DNA of 64,000 nucleotides from Ruegeria sp. HKCCD7303 (GCF_013111185.1 NZ_WVRE01000001.1:496001-560000), one strand, 5' to 3'; shown: positions 16,516-26,075, counted from the first letter of the stretch. Made by a program: numbers and translations. Notes: generated by a model from the letters alone, not told the origin.

Positions 16516-17899
16516 AAGCAGCGGCCTCACGTCCTGCGATGCGTCCAAAGACGGTTCCGATGGTCATGCCAAACCCAGCCAGGTACCCCTGCCCCAAAAT
16601 CGATCCGGCCATGGTCTCGCCTGCTGCCCAGAGGTTTTTGATCTTGCCGTCCGGTGTCGAACACTGGGCCGTATCGTCAACCTTCAGCCCCAGATATGTG
16701 AAGGTCACACCGGTGCGCAGCGAGTAGCCATAAAAAGGCGGTTCGGTAATCGGGCGCGCCCAGTTGGTTTTAGGTGGTTTCAATCCCGAGGTCGCCACGC
16801 CATCCAATTCGGTAGGATGAAAGCCACTGGTGTCGCCACAGGCCGCGTTGAACGCGGCGACCGTTTCTGACAGCTTGTCTGCCGGAAGACCCATCATTCC
16901 GGCCAGTTCTTCCAATGTATCCGTCTTCAGAGGCGGGAAAACCGACGGCATGAACAGGTTCAGCGATTTTGCATCAATGATGACGTAACCAACCTGATCC
17001 TGCTGCGCCGCCACCAATCGGCCCCAGATTGCATAGCGCTTGGGCCATACGTCTTCGCCCTCGTCATAAAACCGCTCGGCTTTCTTGTTCACGACGATGG
17101 AAAAAGGCACACAGTCCAGCCGCGTGACAATGCCCCCATCGAATTTCGGCGCACGCCCGTCAATGGCCACGGCGTGGCACTGCGTAGGATCGCCGACGCT
17201 CTCGACGCCTTGATCCAGAAGGTCAGCCAGAACTACGCCCCGGTTATACGGAGTACCACGGATCAAAAAATTTTTCGCGGGTTCCCCCCATGCGCGGGTT
17301 AGCCAATCCGTGTCAGCCTGAAACCCGCCCGAGGCGACTATGACTGCTTTCGGTGCGATGCGGTGAGACTGGCCTTCGCAGGTGTAATCCACCCATTCGA
17401 TCTGATCACCATTCAGCTCCAAATGCGTCACAGCGGCCTCATACAGCACATCGACGCCCGGACCCGCCGCTGTCCTGTAGTACGCATTCACCAGAGACTT
17501 TCCGCCGCCCATAAAGAATGCGTTTGTTCGCGCCAATGAAAGTGTCCCGGACAGAGACGGTTGAAAGCGAACCCCGCGCTGTTCCATCCATGGCAGACAT
17601 TCCTCGGACGTGCGTATGGCCAAGCGGGCAAGATGCTCATCTGTTTTCCCGTCGGTGACCTTCATCAGGTCTGATAGGTATTCATCTTCGCCGTACGCAT
17701 CGACCAAAGGGCCTAACGGCCCAGCATGCATACACCGAAAGTTCCGGGTATGGCGCGAGTTCCCTCCGCGATATGGTTTTGGAGCGGTCTCAAGGATCAA
17801 TACGCGGGCACCCGCCTCGGCGGCCGTCATCGCGGCACACAAGGCGGCGTTTCCACCGCCAATGACAGCAATATCGTAAGCTTTCTTTTGGGTAGCCAT
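16505..17899 (-). CDS. tcuA: FAD-dependent tricarballylate dehydrogenase
   Basis: 464 residues, the usual size of TcuA. The N-terminal Rossmann motif reads IAVIGGGNAALCAAMTAAEAG, and the fold is that of the fumarate reductase/succinate dehydrogenase flavoprotein family; it ends with GQGYLAGFGMTIGTVFGRIAG, the FAD-closing segment. TcuA oxidises tricarballylate to cis-aconitate, which enters the TCA cycle. It is followed by tcuB (11-bp overlap) and preceded by a GntR regulator by 11 bp. The TctCBA transporter lies 8 kb away. The substrate is inferred from the family and from the tcuAB pairing, since related flavoproteins act on other carboxylates. Confidence 0.88.
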   Translation of the reverse strand: MATQKKAYDIAVIGGGNAALCAAMTAAEAGARVLILETAPKPYRGGNSRHTRNFRCMHAGPLGPLVDAYGEDEYLSDLMKVTDGKTDEHLARLAIRTSEECLPWMEQRGVRFQPSLSGTLSLARTNAFFMGGGKSLVNAYYRTAAGPGVDVLYEAAVTHLELNGDQIEWVDYTCEGQSHRIAPKAVIVASGGFQADTDWLTRAWGEPAKNFLIRGTPYNRGVVLADLLDQGVESVGDPTQCHAVAIDGRAPKFDGGIVTRLDCVPFSIVVNKKAERFYDEGEDVWPKRYAIWGRLVAAQQDQVGYVIIDAKSLNLFMPSVFPPLKTDTLEELAGMMGLPADKLSETVAAFNAACGDTSGFHPTELDGVATSGLKPPKTNWARPITEPPFYGYSLRTGVTFTYLGLKVDDTAQCSTPDGKIKNLWAAGETMAGSILGQGYLAGFGMTIGTVFGRIAGREAAAYAN

Positions 17900-17910
17900 A
17901 TTCTGACTGC

Positions 17911-18591
17911 CTATTGAATTTCATCGGTTGTGCGGTCGCGTTCCTGTAACGCACGGATTCGCATCCGTTGCGCGGCCTGAATGTGTGCGCGCATTTCCGT
18001 TTCAGCCGCCGCGCCATCGCGGGCCTTCAGAGCGGCCATGATACGCCGATGCTCCGCCACTGCCGCGTCGGCACGGTCGCTGTCCAACAATTGCGAAGGG
18101 CCAAGGATCAGCAAAGCCTTTTGCAGTGACAGCATGGATTTGGCCAGAAACCGGTTTTTGGCGGCATCCAGAAGCGTGGCATGGAAAACCCTGTTGATCT
18201 GAGCCGCGTCAGGACCTGTGCCCGCCTCGGCAAGCCGGTCATTCAATATGCCTAATTCATCCAGTTCGATGTCCGACGCCGCGCGGGCCGCCAGCCGGGC
18301 GGCAGTGCCCTCCAGCACTGCGCGCATTTCGTAAAGCTCCATGACTTCGGCGTAGTCCAGACTGCGCACTGTCGCGCCCTGCCGCGGAACATGTGTGACC
18401 AGCCCGTCAGCCTCCAATTGCCGGATCGCCTCGCGCACCGGGGTGCGGCTGACACCAAGCCGTTCAGACAATTCAATCTCGCGCAGGCGATTGCCGGGCA
18501 AAAGAGTGCCCCCGCGAATCTCGTCCAGCAGGCGCTGGTACGCAGAATTGCCTTGTGGACCAGGCTGGAAGGAGGCGTCTTGAATCGTCAT
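17911..18591 (-). CDS. GntR/FadR (FCD) family transcriptional regulator
   Basis: 226 residues from ATG 18591; a GTG one codon upstream is also possible. It has an N-terminal winged helix (REIELSERLGVSRTPVREAIRQLEADGLV at about 36-64, given in part) and a C-terminal all-helical FCD ligand-binding domain of about 150 residues, which typically binds a carboxylic acid. It is the first gene of the tcu set and is divergent from the AbrB-family gene. A near-perfect operator lies in the shared 78-bp promoter, so it probably controls both directions. The effector may be a tricarboxylate, which is inference. Confidence 0.92.
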   Translation of the reverse strand: MTIQDASFQPGPQGNSAYQRLLDEIRGGTLLPGNRLREIELSERLGVSRTPVREAIRQLEADGLVTHVPRQGATVRSLDYAEVMELYEMRAVLEGTAARLAARAASDIELDELGILNDRLAEAGTGPDAAQINRVFHATLLDAAKNRFLAKSMLSLQKALLILGPSQLLDSDRADAAVAEHRRIMAALKARDGAAAETEMRAHIQAAQRMRIRALQERDRTTDEIQ

Positions 18592-18620
18592 CACAGGCTC
18601 ACTTGCTTACTTGCGTCCAT

Positions 18621-18640
18621 GTGTATACATTTGGATACAC
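18621..18640. promoter_or_regulatory. Likely operator for the divergent GntR-family regulator
   Basis: GTGTATACATTTGGATACAC is an imperfect inverted repeat with arms GTGTAT and ATACAC. The GTATAC-type core is typical of FCD-type GntR regulators. It sits 29 bp from the regulator's start and 29 bp from the AbrB-family start, well placed to repress both. Confidence 0.7.
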
Positions 18641-18669
18641 ACTGAGTCAACGACGCCGGAACCTCCATT

Positions 18670-19734
18670 GTGCCCACCCTCTTGAATTCACCCTCTTTGA
18701 TGACCAAACGGGCACTGACGTTCGGCCTGGCGGTTCTGGGCACCAGTGTATTTTGGGCATTGAACTTGCCGCTGCCCTTCTTGTTTGGCCCTATGAGCGC
18801 GTGTCTGATTGCTGCTCTGGCTCATGCCCCCATGGAAGGGTTTGGGCAGGTCTCGGTTGCAGCGCGTACCATACTAGGCGTTGCGGTCGGGGCATCGATT
18901 ACACCTGACTTGTTTGTGCAACTGCCCAAAATGGCCTCTTCGATTCTGTTGGTTCCATTCTTTATCCTGTTAATCGCGATGGTCGGTGTGCCGTTTTTCC
19001 GCAAAGTCTGGGGTTTTGACCCAAAAACCGCGTTTTACGCGGCAATGCCGGGTGGGCTTCAAGACATGATCATTTTCGGCACTGAAGCAGGGGCCAACCC
19101 GCGCACTTTGTCGCTGATACATGGAACGCGCGTTTTGATCATCGTCACCCTAGCCCCAGTATTCCTGACAGTTTTCTACGACGCGGACTTAACCAATCCC
19201 ATAGGCCAGCCTGCGCGGGACCTCCCGATACACGAATTGGCACTTATGTTGGTCGCCGCTGTTATCGGTTGGAAGGGCGGCGAGCGCATCGGCCTGTTCG
19301 GGGCATCGATCTTGGGGCCAATGATCCTGACGGCAGCGCTGTCCCTTGGAGACTTCATCCACACCAGGCCGCCACGTGAGGCCATTTTAGCTGCGCAATT
19401 TTTTATTGGCTGTGCGATCGGTGTGAAATTTGTGGGGGTAACATGGACCGAACTTCGCCGTGTCGTGGCCGCGGGTTTCACGTATGTCATTGTGCTTGCC
19501 GTCCTTGCAGCGGTGTTCACCGCCTTAGTCACAACTTTAGGTCTTGGGCACCCTGTCGAAGCGTTTCTGGCATTCGCCCCCGGCGGGCAGGCCGAGATGA
19601 CGGTTCTGGCTATTGTATCGGGCGCCGATCTGGGCTTTGTGATCACTCACCATCTGACAAGGATCGTTTTGGTCATCATCGGCGCACCAATCGCCGCCAA
19701 TCTCATTTTGAAAGGGACACAGAACCGAGATTGA
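18670..19734 (+). CDS. AbrB-family integral membrane protein (putative transporter)
   Basis: 354 residues from GTG 18670; ATG 18700 is equally plausible since neither has a clear ribosome binding site. The protein is almost wholly hydrophobic with about ten membrane segments and two repeated halves, each starting with an FGPM/GPMI-type turn (LFGPMSACLIAAL and ILGPMILTAAL). It has the family marks AMPGGLQDM and APGGQAEM. Members are often mislabelled as ammonia monooxygenase or as AbrB regulators, but they are membrane proteins of unproven substrate. Divergence from tcu and the shared operator suggest a role in carboxylate or acid traffic. Confidence 0.8.
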   Translation: MPTLLNSPSLMTKRALTFGLAVLGTSVFWALNLPLPFLFGPMSACLIAALAHAPMEGFGQVSVAARTILGVAVGASITPDLFVQLPKMASSILLVPFFILLIAMVGVPFFRKVWGFDPKTAFYAAMPGGLQDMIIFGTEAGANPRTLSLIHGTRVLIIVTLAPVFLTVFYDADLTNPIGQPARDLPIHELALMLVAAVIGWKGGERIGLFGASILGPMILTAALSLGDFIHTRPPREAILAAQFFIGCAIGVKFVGVTWTELRRVVAAGFTYVIVLAVLAAVFTALVTTLGLGHPVEAFLAFAPGGQAEMTVLAIVSGADLGFVITHHLTRIVLVIIGAPIAANLILKGTQNRD

Positions 19735-19967
19735 TCGCGCGGAACAGCTTTGACCCGGGATTTGCGAGATAGGGGTCAATTCGTTCTGGACTCAAATCCC
19801 ATCGCAGTGCTGGTCTACCTGGCGTAAATTTGAACCCATGGCTAAATGACGCTGTTCTTAACGTGTTGTTTGCGGTTTCTTGCTCAAAAAAACATGTGCA
19901 AACTTGGCAAGGCTGAACTATTTTTTTAATGCGGCGATGCTTCCTGGAATGATTAGGATCAAAAACA

Positions 19968-21707
19968 GTGAAATCTGAACACCGCCTATCTGCGCCTCAG
20001 CGCCACGAACTGCGCAATGTGCGGAACCAAGGCATCGCTTTTTTAGCGCTGGCGTTCCTGTTCAGCATCTTCGTTAATTTGCTGATGCTAACGGGTCCCC
20101 TGTTCATGTTGCAGGTATATGACCGGGTTTTGGGCTCGCGCGCGGTCGAGACTTTGACCGCTCTGTTTTTGCTCGTCGCCATGCTTTACGCGCTTATGGC
20201 GATGCTCGACTTTGCTCGTGGCCGTATCGTTGCGCGGTTTGGCGCACGGTTCCAATCCCAACTGGACGAGCGTGTGTTCGAAGCCACTATGCGTCGGTCC
20301 CTTGTTCCTCAGGTGCGCTCTGCCCCTGCAACCGCTTTGCGCGATCTGGAATCCATTCGAAACCTATGCTCGTCCCCGGTTCTTCTGGCAGTCATGGACC
20401 TTCCGTGGACGCCGGTCTTTTTAGGCGCGATTTTCCTGTTTCACCCACTGCTTGGATGGCTGGCCGTGGGCAGCGGTGTGGTGCTTGTGGCAATCGCCCT
20501 GCTCAATCAGGCGATGACCAGCAGGAAAGTTGCCGAGGCCCAGTCCGCAACTGCGCGGGCCAATGCCTTTTCCGAGCACGCCAGACAAGCGGCAGAAGTA
20601 GTACGTTCGCAAGGGATGCAGGCAGACGTCACAAAGCGGTGGCTGAAGCAGCGATCCGATGCCTTGACGCAGTCTGTCGCAGCAAGCGACTGGACTGGAA
20701 GTTTTACGTCACTTACCAAATCGTTACGGCTGTTTCTTCAATCAGCCATGCTGGCCTTGGGCGCATGGTTGGTGCTGCAAAACGAAATGACTCCCGGCGC
20801 GATGATTGCGGGATCGATCCTGCTTGGCCGCGCCCTGGCGCCTGTCGAACAAGCTGTAGGCCAGTGGAATGTTGTGGAACGCGCCCGAACGGCTTGGGTC
20901 TCATTGAACAGGTTTTTGGATCATACTCCGCCAGAAGAAAAGCGCATTCGTCTTCCCGTGCCGAAGGCGCAACTCGAAGCAAAATCCCTGACGGTGATAC
21001 CTCCGGGGGCTTCAACTCCGACATTACGAAACGTAAACCTGAAGCTGGAACCCGGCAAAGCCTTGGGTGTCATCGGGAAAAGCGGATCAGGAAAGACAAC
21101 ACTGGCAAAGGCATTGCTGGGGCTTTGGCGACCTGCCGCCGGTGAAATCAGGTTGGGCGGTGCAACACTGGATCAATACGACCCAAACGATCTGGGCAGC
21201 CATATCGGTTACTTGCCGCAGCAGGTGACCCTGTTTAACGGAACGGTTGCTGAAAACATTGCCAGAATGTCCGAGAACCCGGATTCCGAGGCGGTTGTAG
21301 CAGCAGCCAAGAAAGCCAACGCGCATGAGTTGATTCTGTCTCTGGAAAAAGGTTACGGCACCTTTCTGGAAGGCAATGACAGCCAATTGTCCGGGGGACA
21401 GAAACAGCGGATCGCTCTGGCACGAGCGCTATATGGAAATCCCGTCCTTCTGATTTTGGATGAGCCGAACTCGGCACTGGACGCAGATGGAACCGATGCA
21501 TTGAACACGGCGGTCCGCGGCCTGAAAGCCGCAGGCAAGTCAACAATCATCATGACGCACAGACCGCAGGCCATTTCAGAATGCGATGATCTGGCCGTTG
21601 TTGAAAAGGGCCAGGTAGTAAAGTTCGGCAGCCGAGACGAAGTCCTGAACGCGATGGTGCAGAACGCAGGCGCGATCAAGCGTAAGCTCAGCCCTGTAGG
21701 TGAATGA
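19968..21707 (+). CDS. Type I secretion ABC exporter (PrtD type)
   Basis: 579 residues from GTG 19968; no other start precedes the first membrane segment. The N-terminal six-helix export domain (MLTGPLFMLQVYDRVLGSRAVETL as the family mark, in part) carries no C39 peptidase or C39-like domain, as in PrtD. The ATPase domain has Walker A GKSGSGKTT near residue 370, signature LSGGQKQR near 474, Walker B LLILDEPNSALD near 495, and the switch His in MTHRP. It overlaps the fusion-protein gene by 4 bp. These exporters send RTX-like proteins across both membranes with an outer TolC. Neither a substrate nor a TolC gene is in the window. Confidence 0.93.
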   Translation: MKSEHRLSAPQRHELRNVRNQGIAFLALAFLFSIFVNLLMLTGPLFMLQVYDRVLGSRAVETLTALFLLVAMLYALMAMLDFARGRIVARFGARFQSQLDERVFEATMRRSLVPQVRSAPATALRDLESIRNLCSSPVLLAVMDLPWTPVFLGAIFLFHPLLGWLAVGSGVVLVAIALLNQAMTSRKVAEAQSATARANAFSEHARQAAEVVRSQGMQADVTKRWLKQRSDALTQSVAASDWTGSFTSLTKSLRLFLQSAMLALGAWLVLQNEMTPGAMIAGSILLGRALAPVEQAVGQWNVVERARTAWVSLNRFLDHTPPEEKRIRLPVPKAQLEAKSLTVIPPGASTPTLRNVNLKLEPGKALGVIGKSGSGKTTLAKALLGLWRPAAGEIRLGGATLDQYDPNDLGSHIGYLPQQVTLFNGTVAENIARMSENPDSEAVVAAAKKANAHELILSLEKGYGTFLEGNDSQLSGGQKQRIALARALYGNPVLLILDEPNSALDADGTDALNTAVRGLKAAGKSTIIMTHRPQAISECDDLAVVEKGQVVKFGSRDEVLNAMVQNAGAIKRKLSPVGE

Positions 21708-23023
21708 TGGCGAAGAAACCAACGAAAAAACCAGAACAGGTCTGGAGCATGAAAATTCCTGCGCTGGTCGGATTTCTTGCGCTGTTCCTATTGGTGGGCG
21801 GATTGGGCTATTGGGCGGTCAAGACGCGCCTGGCCGGTGCTATTGTGTCCTCGGGGGTGATCGAAGTGCAAAGCAATCGGCAGGTCGTCGAACACCCTGA
21901 CGGCGGCGTGGTCGGAGAAATTTTCGTACGCGACGGGGATGTGGTGTCTTCAGGCGACATGCTGCTGCGTCTGGACGATACCTTCCTTTCGTCCGAACAA
22001 ACTATTGTCGAGGCGCAACTGTTCGAACTTTTAGTCCGGCGCGCCAGGTTAGAGGCAGAGCGGGATGGCCTGACACCTGCGGAACTGACAACCCAGCTCA
22101 CCGAGGTTCAGAAAGAATACGGCATTGGGGCTGACCTGATTGCCGGGCAGCAGAACCTTTTCGAGGCCAGACTGGAAACGCTGTCCCGTCAGGATGAACA
22201 ACTGCGCAAACAAGTTGTTCAAATCGAAAGCGAGATCGAAGGCACGCAGGCCCAACTGGTCTCTTTGCGGCGCCAGGTCGAATTGATCGAAGATGAACTG
22301 GAAGATCAGCAAAGCCTGTTGAACCGCGGACTGACACAAACCAGCCGTGTACTTGCGCTCCAACGGGAAGAAGCCAGCCTGAACGGTGAGATTGGCCGCC
22401 TGGAGGCCGCTGTCGCACGACTTCGAGGGCAGATCGCCTCGACCGAAATACAGATTGTCGAACTGACCGCAACCCGGCGGGAAGAGGCGATCACCACCTT
22501 GCGGGACGTCCAGGCACAGGTTGCCGAGCTGTCTGAACGCAGGCTGTCCTTGTCCGAGCGCCTGACCCGTCTGGACATTCGCGCCCCAGTTACCGGAAGA
22601 GTGTACGGAAGTCAGGTTTTTGCGTTGCAGTCGGTCGTGCAGCCGGGGGAACCGATGATGTATATTGTGCCTCAGGACACACCTTTGCTGGTGGCAGCCC
22701 GAGTGGACGCAATCCATGTTGATCAGTTGCATGTTGGTCAGCCAGTGGCTTTGCGGTTCCCCGCATTTAACCAGCGAGAAACACCTGAACTGGACGGGCA
22801 AGTATACAACGTCTCTGCTGATACGTTCACCGACGAACAATCAGGGTTTACGTTCTATCGCGCCGAAGTTGAGCTGAACGACGGGCAGATTGACCGGTTG
22901 AACGGGCAAGAGCTTTTGCCCGGCATGCCGGTAGAAGCGCTGATTAAAACCGACGAGCGTACACCGCTGTCTTATCTGGTCAAACCAATGGCTGACTATT
23001 TCAATCGCGCCTTCCGCGAATAA
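21704..23023 (+). CDS. Type I secretion membrane-fusion protein (HlyD/PrtE type)
   Basis: 439 residues. A short cytosolic N-terminus and one membrane segment (ALVGFLALFLLVGGLGYWAV, about 21-40) lead into a lipoyl-like half (VVEHPDGGVVGEIFVRDGDVV). A long coiled-coil hairpin follows at about 95-285, then the second lipoyl/beta-barrel half (RLDIRAPVTGRVYGS) and the HlyD C-terminal domain (PGMPVEALIKTDERTPLSYLVKP). It bridges the ABC exporter to an outer-membrane TolC protein. It is translationally coupled to the exporter gene (ATGA) and ends 11 bp from a convergent gene. Confidence 0.93.
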   Translation: MMAKKPTKKPEQVWSMKIPALVGFLALFLLVGGLGYWAVKTRLAGAIVSSGVIEVQSNRQVVEHPDGGVVGEIFVRDGDVVSSGDMLLRLDDTFLSSEQTIVEAQLFELLVRRARLEAERDGLTPAELTTQLTEVQKEYGIGADLIAGQQNLFEARLETLSRQDEQLRKQVVQIESEIEGTQAQLVSLRRQVELIEDELEDQQSLLNRGLTQTSRVLALQREEASLNGEIGRLEAAVARLRGQIASTEIQIVELTATRREEAITTLRDVQAQVAELSERRLSLSERLTRLDIRAPVTGRVYGSQVFALQSVVQPGEPMMYIVPQDTPLLVAARVDAIHVDQLHVGQPVALRFPAFNQRETPELDGQVYNVSADTFTDEQSGFTFYRAEVELNDGQIDRLNGQELLPGMPVEALIKTDERTPLSYLVKPMADYFNRAFRE

Positions 23024-23034
23024 GGCAGGCGCCG

Positions 23035-24042
23035 CTAATTCTGGATCACTGCGCTTTCCCATTCCGCCAAAAATCTGCGGCGCTTCAATCTGTCCAAAAA
23101 AGTAAGCAGAGCGGGGTCCAAGCCAATCGTTTCACGCTCGGTCTCTGTATCATACGGTGCCAGAGGCGGCAGTGAAAAAGCGCCACGGCCTCTGTCTGAC
23201 TGGCTTTCCACGAGGTGACGAACAAAAGACGAAGCCGCCTCGACCTCAGGCGTGCCTTTTAGAATCAACGCAGTTCGCATCATGGTGGTTTGGAAATCTG
23301 ACGGTCGGATGATTTCCAGAACATCCTTGCTGCCCGCCCGTGCTGAAGCGTAACTGCCGAGTACGTTGTACGCTACAGCAATCTCTCCGCTGACAAGATC
23401 GTCAATCATATCGGCTGAACAACAATACAAGCGAACATCCAACCCGCCCATGACCTCCATCAGGCGCCAATAGGTCTCGGACGCGCGCGCATCCTGAGTT
23501 GCAAACAAATAACCCAGGCCGGATTGCCGGATATCATAGGTCCCTACCCTTCCCAGAAAATCGTCGGGATGCGCACGAAGTATTTCGATAAGCTGTTGGC
23601 GGGTTTCCGGAATGGGACCACCCGCAAAAGCCGCGCTATTTATCACAATCGTTGCCGGTTCGAACGTAAAGGCAAACAGACTTTGATGCCATTGCGCCCA
23701 AGCCGGTAGTTGGATGTTGTCAATCGCCTGCCCATATCCGTCATTTGCCAGTTTCAGTTGCAGGTCCATTGCACTGGAAATGACGATATCAAAATCGTCA
23801 GGGGCCGCGCGGACGACACGGTCGATATCTGCCGTGCCCGTCACCATGTAATCAATCGAGATACCTGGGTTTTCCTTGAGAAACGCGGCGATTAGCGGCT
23901 CGAAAAGAAAAGTGTCGGTGCTAGAAATCACCCGCAGGGATGTATGGCCGGCCTCTGCATTGAAAACCTGCCTGTCTTCCCAGACTTGCGCCAACCCAAC
24001 CACAGGAAAGATAACCAGAATCAGAGCGATAATGTAACGCAC
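23035..24042 (-). CDS. Periplasmic solute-binding protein linked to TctDE
   Basis: 335 residues from GTG 24042, with GGGGG 6 bp upstream and a signal peptide (MRYIIALILVIFPVVGLAQ). It resembles family 1/11 (Fe3+ or molybdate type) binding proteins: LRVISSTDTFLFEPLIAAF at the start, DIVISSAMDLQLKLANDGY and GYLFATQDARASETYW further on. Its start overlaps the end of tctE by 22 bp, and no ABC permease or ATPase is nearby. I infer a periplasmic co-sensor that presents a ligand to TctE, not a transport component. Other roles cannot be excluded. Confidence 0.8.
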   Translation of the reverse strand: MRYIIALILVIFPVVGLAQVWEDRQVFNAEAGHTSLRVISSTDTFLFEPLIAAFLKENPGISIDYMVTGTADIDRVVRAAPDDFDIVISSAMDLQLKLANDGYGQAIDNIQLPAWAQWHQSLFAFTFEPATIVINSAAFAGGPIPETRQQLIEILRAHPDDFLGRVGTYDIRQSGLGYLFATQDARASETYWRLMEVMGGLDVRLYCCSADMIDDLVSGEIAVAYNVLGSYASARAGSKDVLEIIRPSDFQTTMMRTALILKGTPEVEAASSFVRHLVESQSDRGRGAFSLPPLAPYDTETERETIGLDPALLTFLDRLKRRRFLAEWESAVIQN

Positions 24043-25388
24043 GCGCCGCCCCCTTGCCGATTTGCCAATTCCAGCTCGCCGCCGTGGGCTGTTGCAACAT
24101 CCTGCACGATGGTCAGACCCAAGCCGGAGCCGATGGTTCCGCTTGCGTTTTTGCCGCGTTCGAACCGGCGCGTCAGCGTGTCAATTTCGTTGGGCGGAAA
24201 ACCGGGCCCGCGGTCTTTGACACGGATCTGAGCCGTGGGTGCCGACGTCACTTCAATGCGAACAGAACTGTCAGGCGGTGCATATTTCAAAGCATTGTCG
24301 ATCATGTTTCGCACCGCATTCTGAATGAGGATCGGGTCCCCCGAATAATGAACCGTAGGGTCACCGCCCAGAGACAGCGAAAGGTCTTTCATTTCAGCAA
24401 TGGGTGTCAAACGCTGAACCAAATCCCGGATCAATGTGACCAGATCGATCTCTTCCCGTTCAAGGTGATCCGCGCGGAACGTAATCATCGCGTGATCCAA
24501 CAACTGTCCTGCCGCCCGCGAGCTTTCGTCAATGGCGCGCACCATCGAACGCAATGCTTCACGGTTTTCTTCCTTTTCTACCCTTTGCAATGTCGCATCG
24601 GCATAAGACCTGACTGTTGCCAATGGGGTTCGTACGCGGTGCGCCGCCTCGGCAATAAAGTCTTCGGATTGGCTCAGGGACTGATCGAGGCGCCCCATCA
24701 ATGAGTTCAGCGAAGCCACCAATGGTGCCATTTCACGGGGCACGGGTTTCCTGAATGGGCTCAGATCCTGCGGACCTCGTCGGGTGACAGAGGTTGTCAG
24801 CCGGTTCAACTGCCCAATGGTCGACGATGTCGCCCAAAAGGACAAAGCGGCGGCAAGGCCAAAGAACCCTATCCCCAAGATTGCCGCATTGCGTGAGATT
24901 TGATCCAGGGTTTCCGCCAGCGCATCCTGTGTTTGCCCCAACACAATTTCGATGACGGTTTGCTTGTCCAACCCCACCAACGTTCGGTTGGCACTGACCT
25001 GACGGATGGTCTCGCCTCGAACCTGGCTTGATTCAAAGCGCCACCGGCCGTCATACTGCTCTGAGGACGGTAAAAGGTCTTCGTATCCAGACAGAAATTC
25101 TCCGTCTTGATAAATCGCATAAAAGACCCGGTCGTCGGACGGGGTACTCAGCATTGCGAAGGCGGCGTATGGAATATCAACCTCAAGCTCACCTTCGCGC
25201 AGGGCTACTGCATCAAGTATGGAGGTCACGGAGGCGCTCAGAATATTATCCTGCCCCTGTTGTGCAACCTGCGCGGCATAGTTTCGGACCGCGACAAAAA
25301 GCAGAAACGCAAGAAGTGCAGCACCCCCGATGAGTGTCAAAACCAATCGGTTCCGCAGCGACCCTGATACATTCGGGTCAAGAGGCAT
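24021..25388 (-). CDS. tctE: TctE-type sensor histidine kinase
   Basis: 455 residues from ATG 25388, which overlaps the tctD end; a GTG at 25412 is less likely. One membrane segment near residues 14-34, a periplasmic domain of the 2CSK_N type up to about 155, and a second membrane segment (ILGIGFFGLAAALSFWAT) are followed by HAMP. The phosphorylation box reads AAHRVRTPLATVRSYADATL. The ATPase domain has the N, G1 and G2 boxes (NMIDNALKYAP, DRGPGFP, GSGLGLTIV). It should phosphorylate TctD in response to extracellular tricarboxylates. Confidence 0.92.
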   Translation of the reverse strand: MPLDPNVSGSLRNRLVLTLIGGAALLAFLLFVAVRNYAAQVAQQGQDNILSASVTSILDAVALREGELEVDIPYAAFAMLSTPSDDRVFYAIYQDGEFLSGYEDLLPSSEQYDGRWRFESSQVRGETIRQVSANRTLVGLDKQTVIEIVLGQTQDALAETLDQISRNAAILGIGFFGLAAALSFWATSSTIGQLNRLTTSVTRRGPQDLSPFRKPVPREMAPLVASLNSLMGRLDQSLSQSEDFIAEAAHRVRTPLATVRSYADATLQRVEKEENREALRSMVRAIDESSRAAGQLLDHAMITFRADHLEREEIDLVTLIRDLVQRLTPIAEMKDLSLSLGGDPTVHYSGDPILIQNAVRNMIDNALKYAPPDSSVRIEVTSAPTAQIRVKDRGPGFPPNEIDTLTRRFERGKNASGTIGSGLGLTIVQDVATAHGGELELANRQGGGACVTLSL

Positions 25389-26046
25389 GATCCAGCCTGT
25401 ATCCCAGACCACGAAGTGTTGTGATCTTCAATTCAGACGGCTCCAAATGCTTGCGCAAGCGACCCACATAGACCTCAATCGCGTTGTCCGAGACAGTGTC
25501 GTCATAAGAAAACAACCGATCCGTAAGTTTTTGCTTGGAAAACACCTGTCCGGGCGCGTTGATGAACAACTCCAGCAAGCGCAGTTCGCGGTTTCGCAGG
25601 GAAACGGTCTGTTCCCCGACAGTCAGGTGGCCAGCCAGTGGATCGAATACGATACCGCCCACTTCGATCCTTGTCTTCGCGTTCCCGGATTTGCGACGCA
25701 GAACGGCACGGCAACGCGCCTCAAGCTCGGCATGATCGAAGGGTTTGGTGACATAATCGTCTGCCCCCAGATCCAGCGAACCGATTCGATCCGACACCTG
25801 ACTGCGGGCCGTCAGCACAATGACGGGCGTGTCCCGATTGCCTGCGCGATGCTGTTTTAAGAAGTCGCGTCCATCCCCGTCAGGCAGCATGATGTCCAGC
25901 AGGATCAGGTCATAATCCTGAGTTTCCACAAACCCCGTCGCATCATCCAAATTTGCCGCGTGATCAATTACATGCCCGTCTAACCTCATGCGGGAACAAA
26001 TCGCACGTGCAAGGTCGGGACTGTCTTCAACAAGCAGGAACTTCAT
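25378..26046 (-). CDS. tctD: TctD-type OmpR-family response regulator
   Basis: 222 residues: an N-terminal receiver domain with the phospho-Asp in LILLDIMLPDGDG (about residue 52), and a C-terminal winged helix (LRNRELRLLELFINAPGQVFSKQKLTDRLF given in part). It is the first gene of tctD-tctE-binding protein and is divergent from tctC, with 108 bp between them. In Salmonella TctD activates the tct transporter, and the tandem direct repeat at 26076-26097 fits an OmpR-type site here. Confidence 0.93.
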   Translation of the reverse strand: MKFLLVEDSPDLARAICSRMRLDGHVIDHAANLDDATGFVETQDYDLILLDIMLPDGDGRDFLKQHRAGNRDTPVIVLTARSQVSDRIGSLDLGADDYVTKPFDHAELEARCRAVLRRKSGNAKTRIEVGGIVFDPLAGHLTVGEQTVSLRNRELRLLELFINAPGQVFSKQKLTDRLFSYDDTVSDNAIEVYVGRLRKHLEPSELKITTLRGLGYRLDHAS

Positions 26047-26075
26047 GGGGCTTTTGCACTATTTTTGACGCATGA

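Noticed and set aside
18670..19734. Ammonia monooxygenase or AbrB DNA-binding regulator
   Set aside because: Both are common mislabels of this family. The protein is a polytopic membrane protein without copper-site or DNA-binding features.
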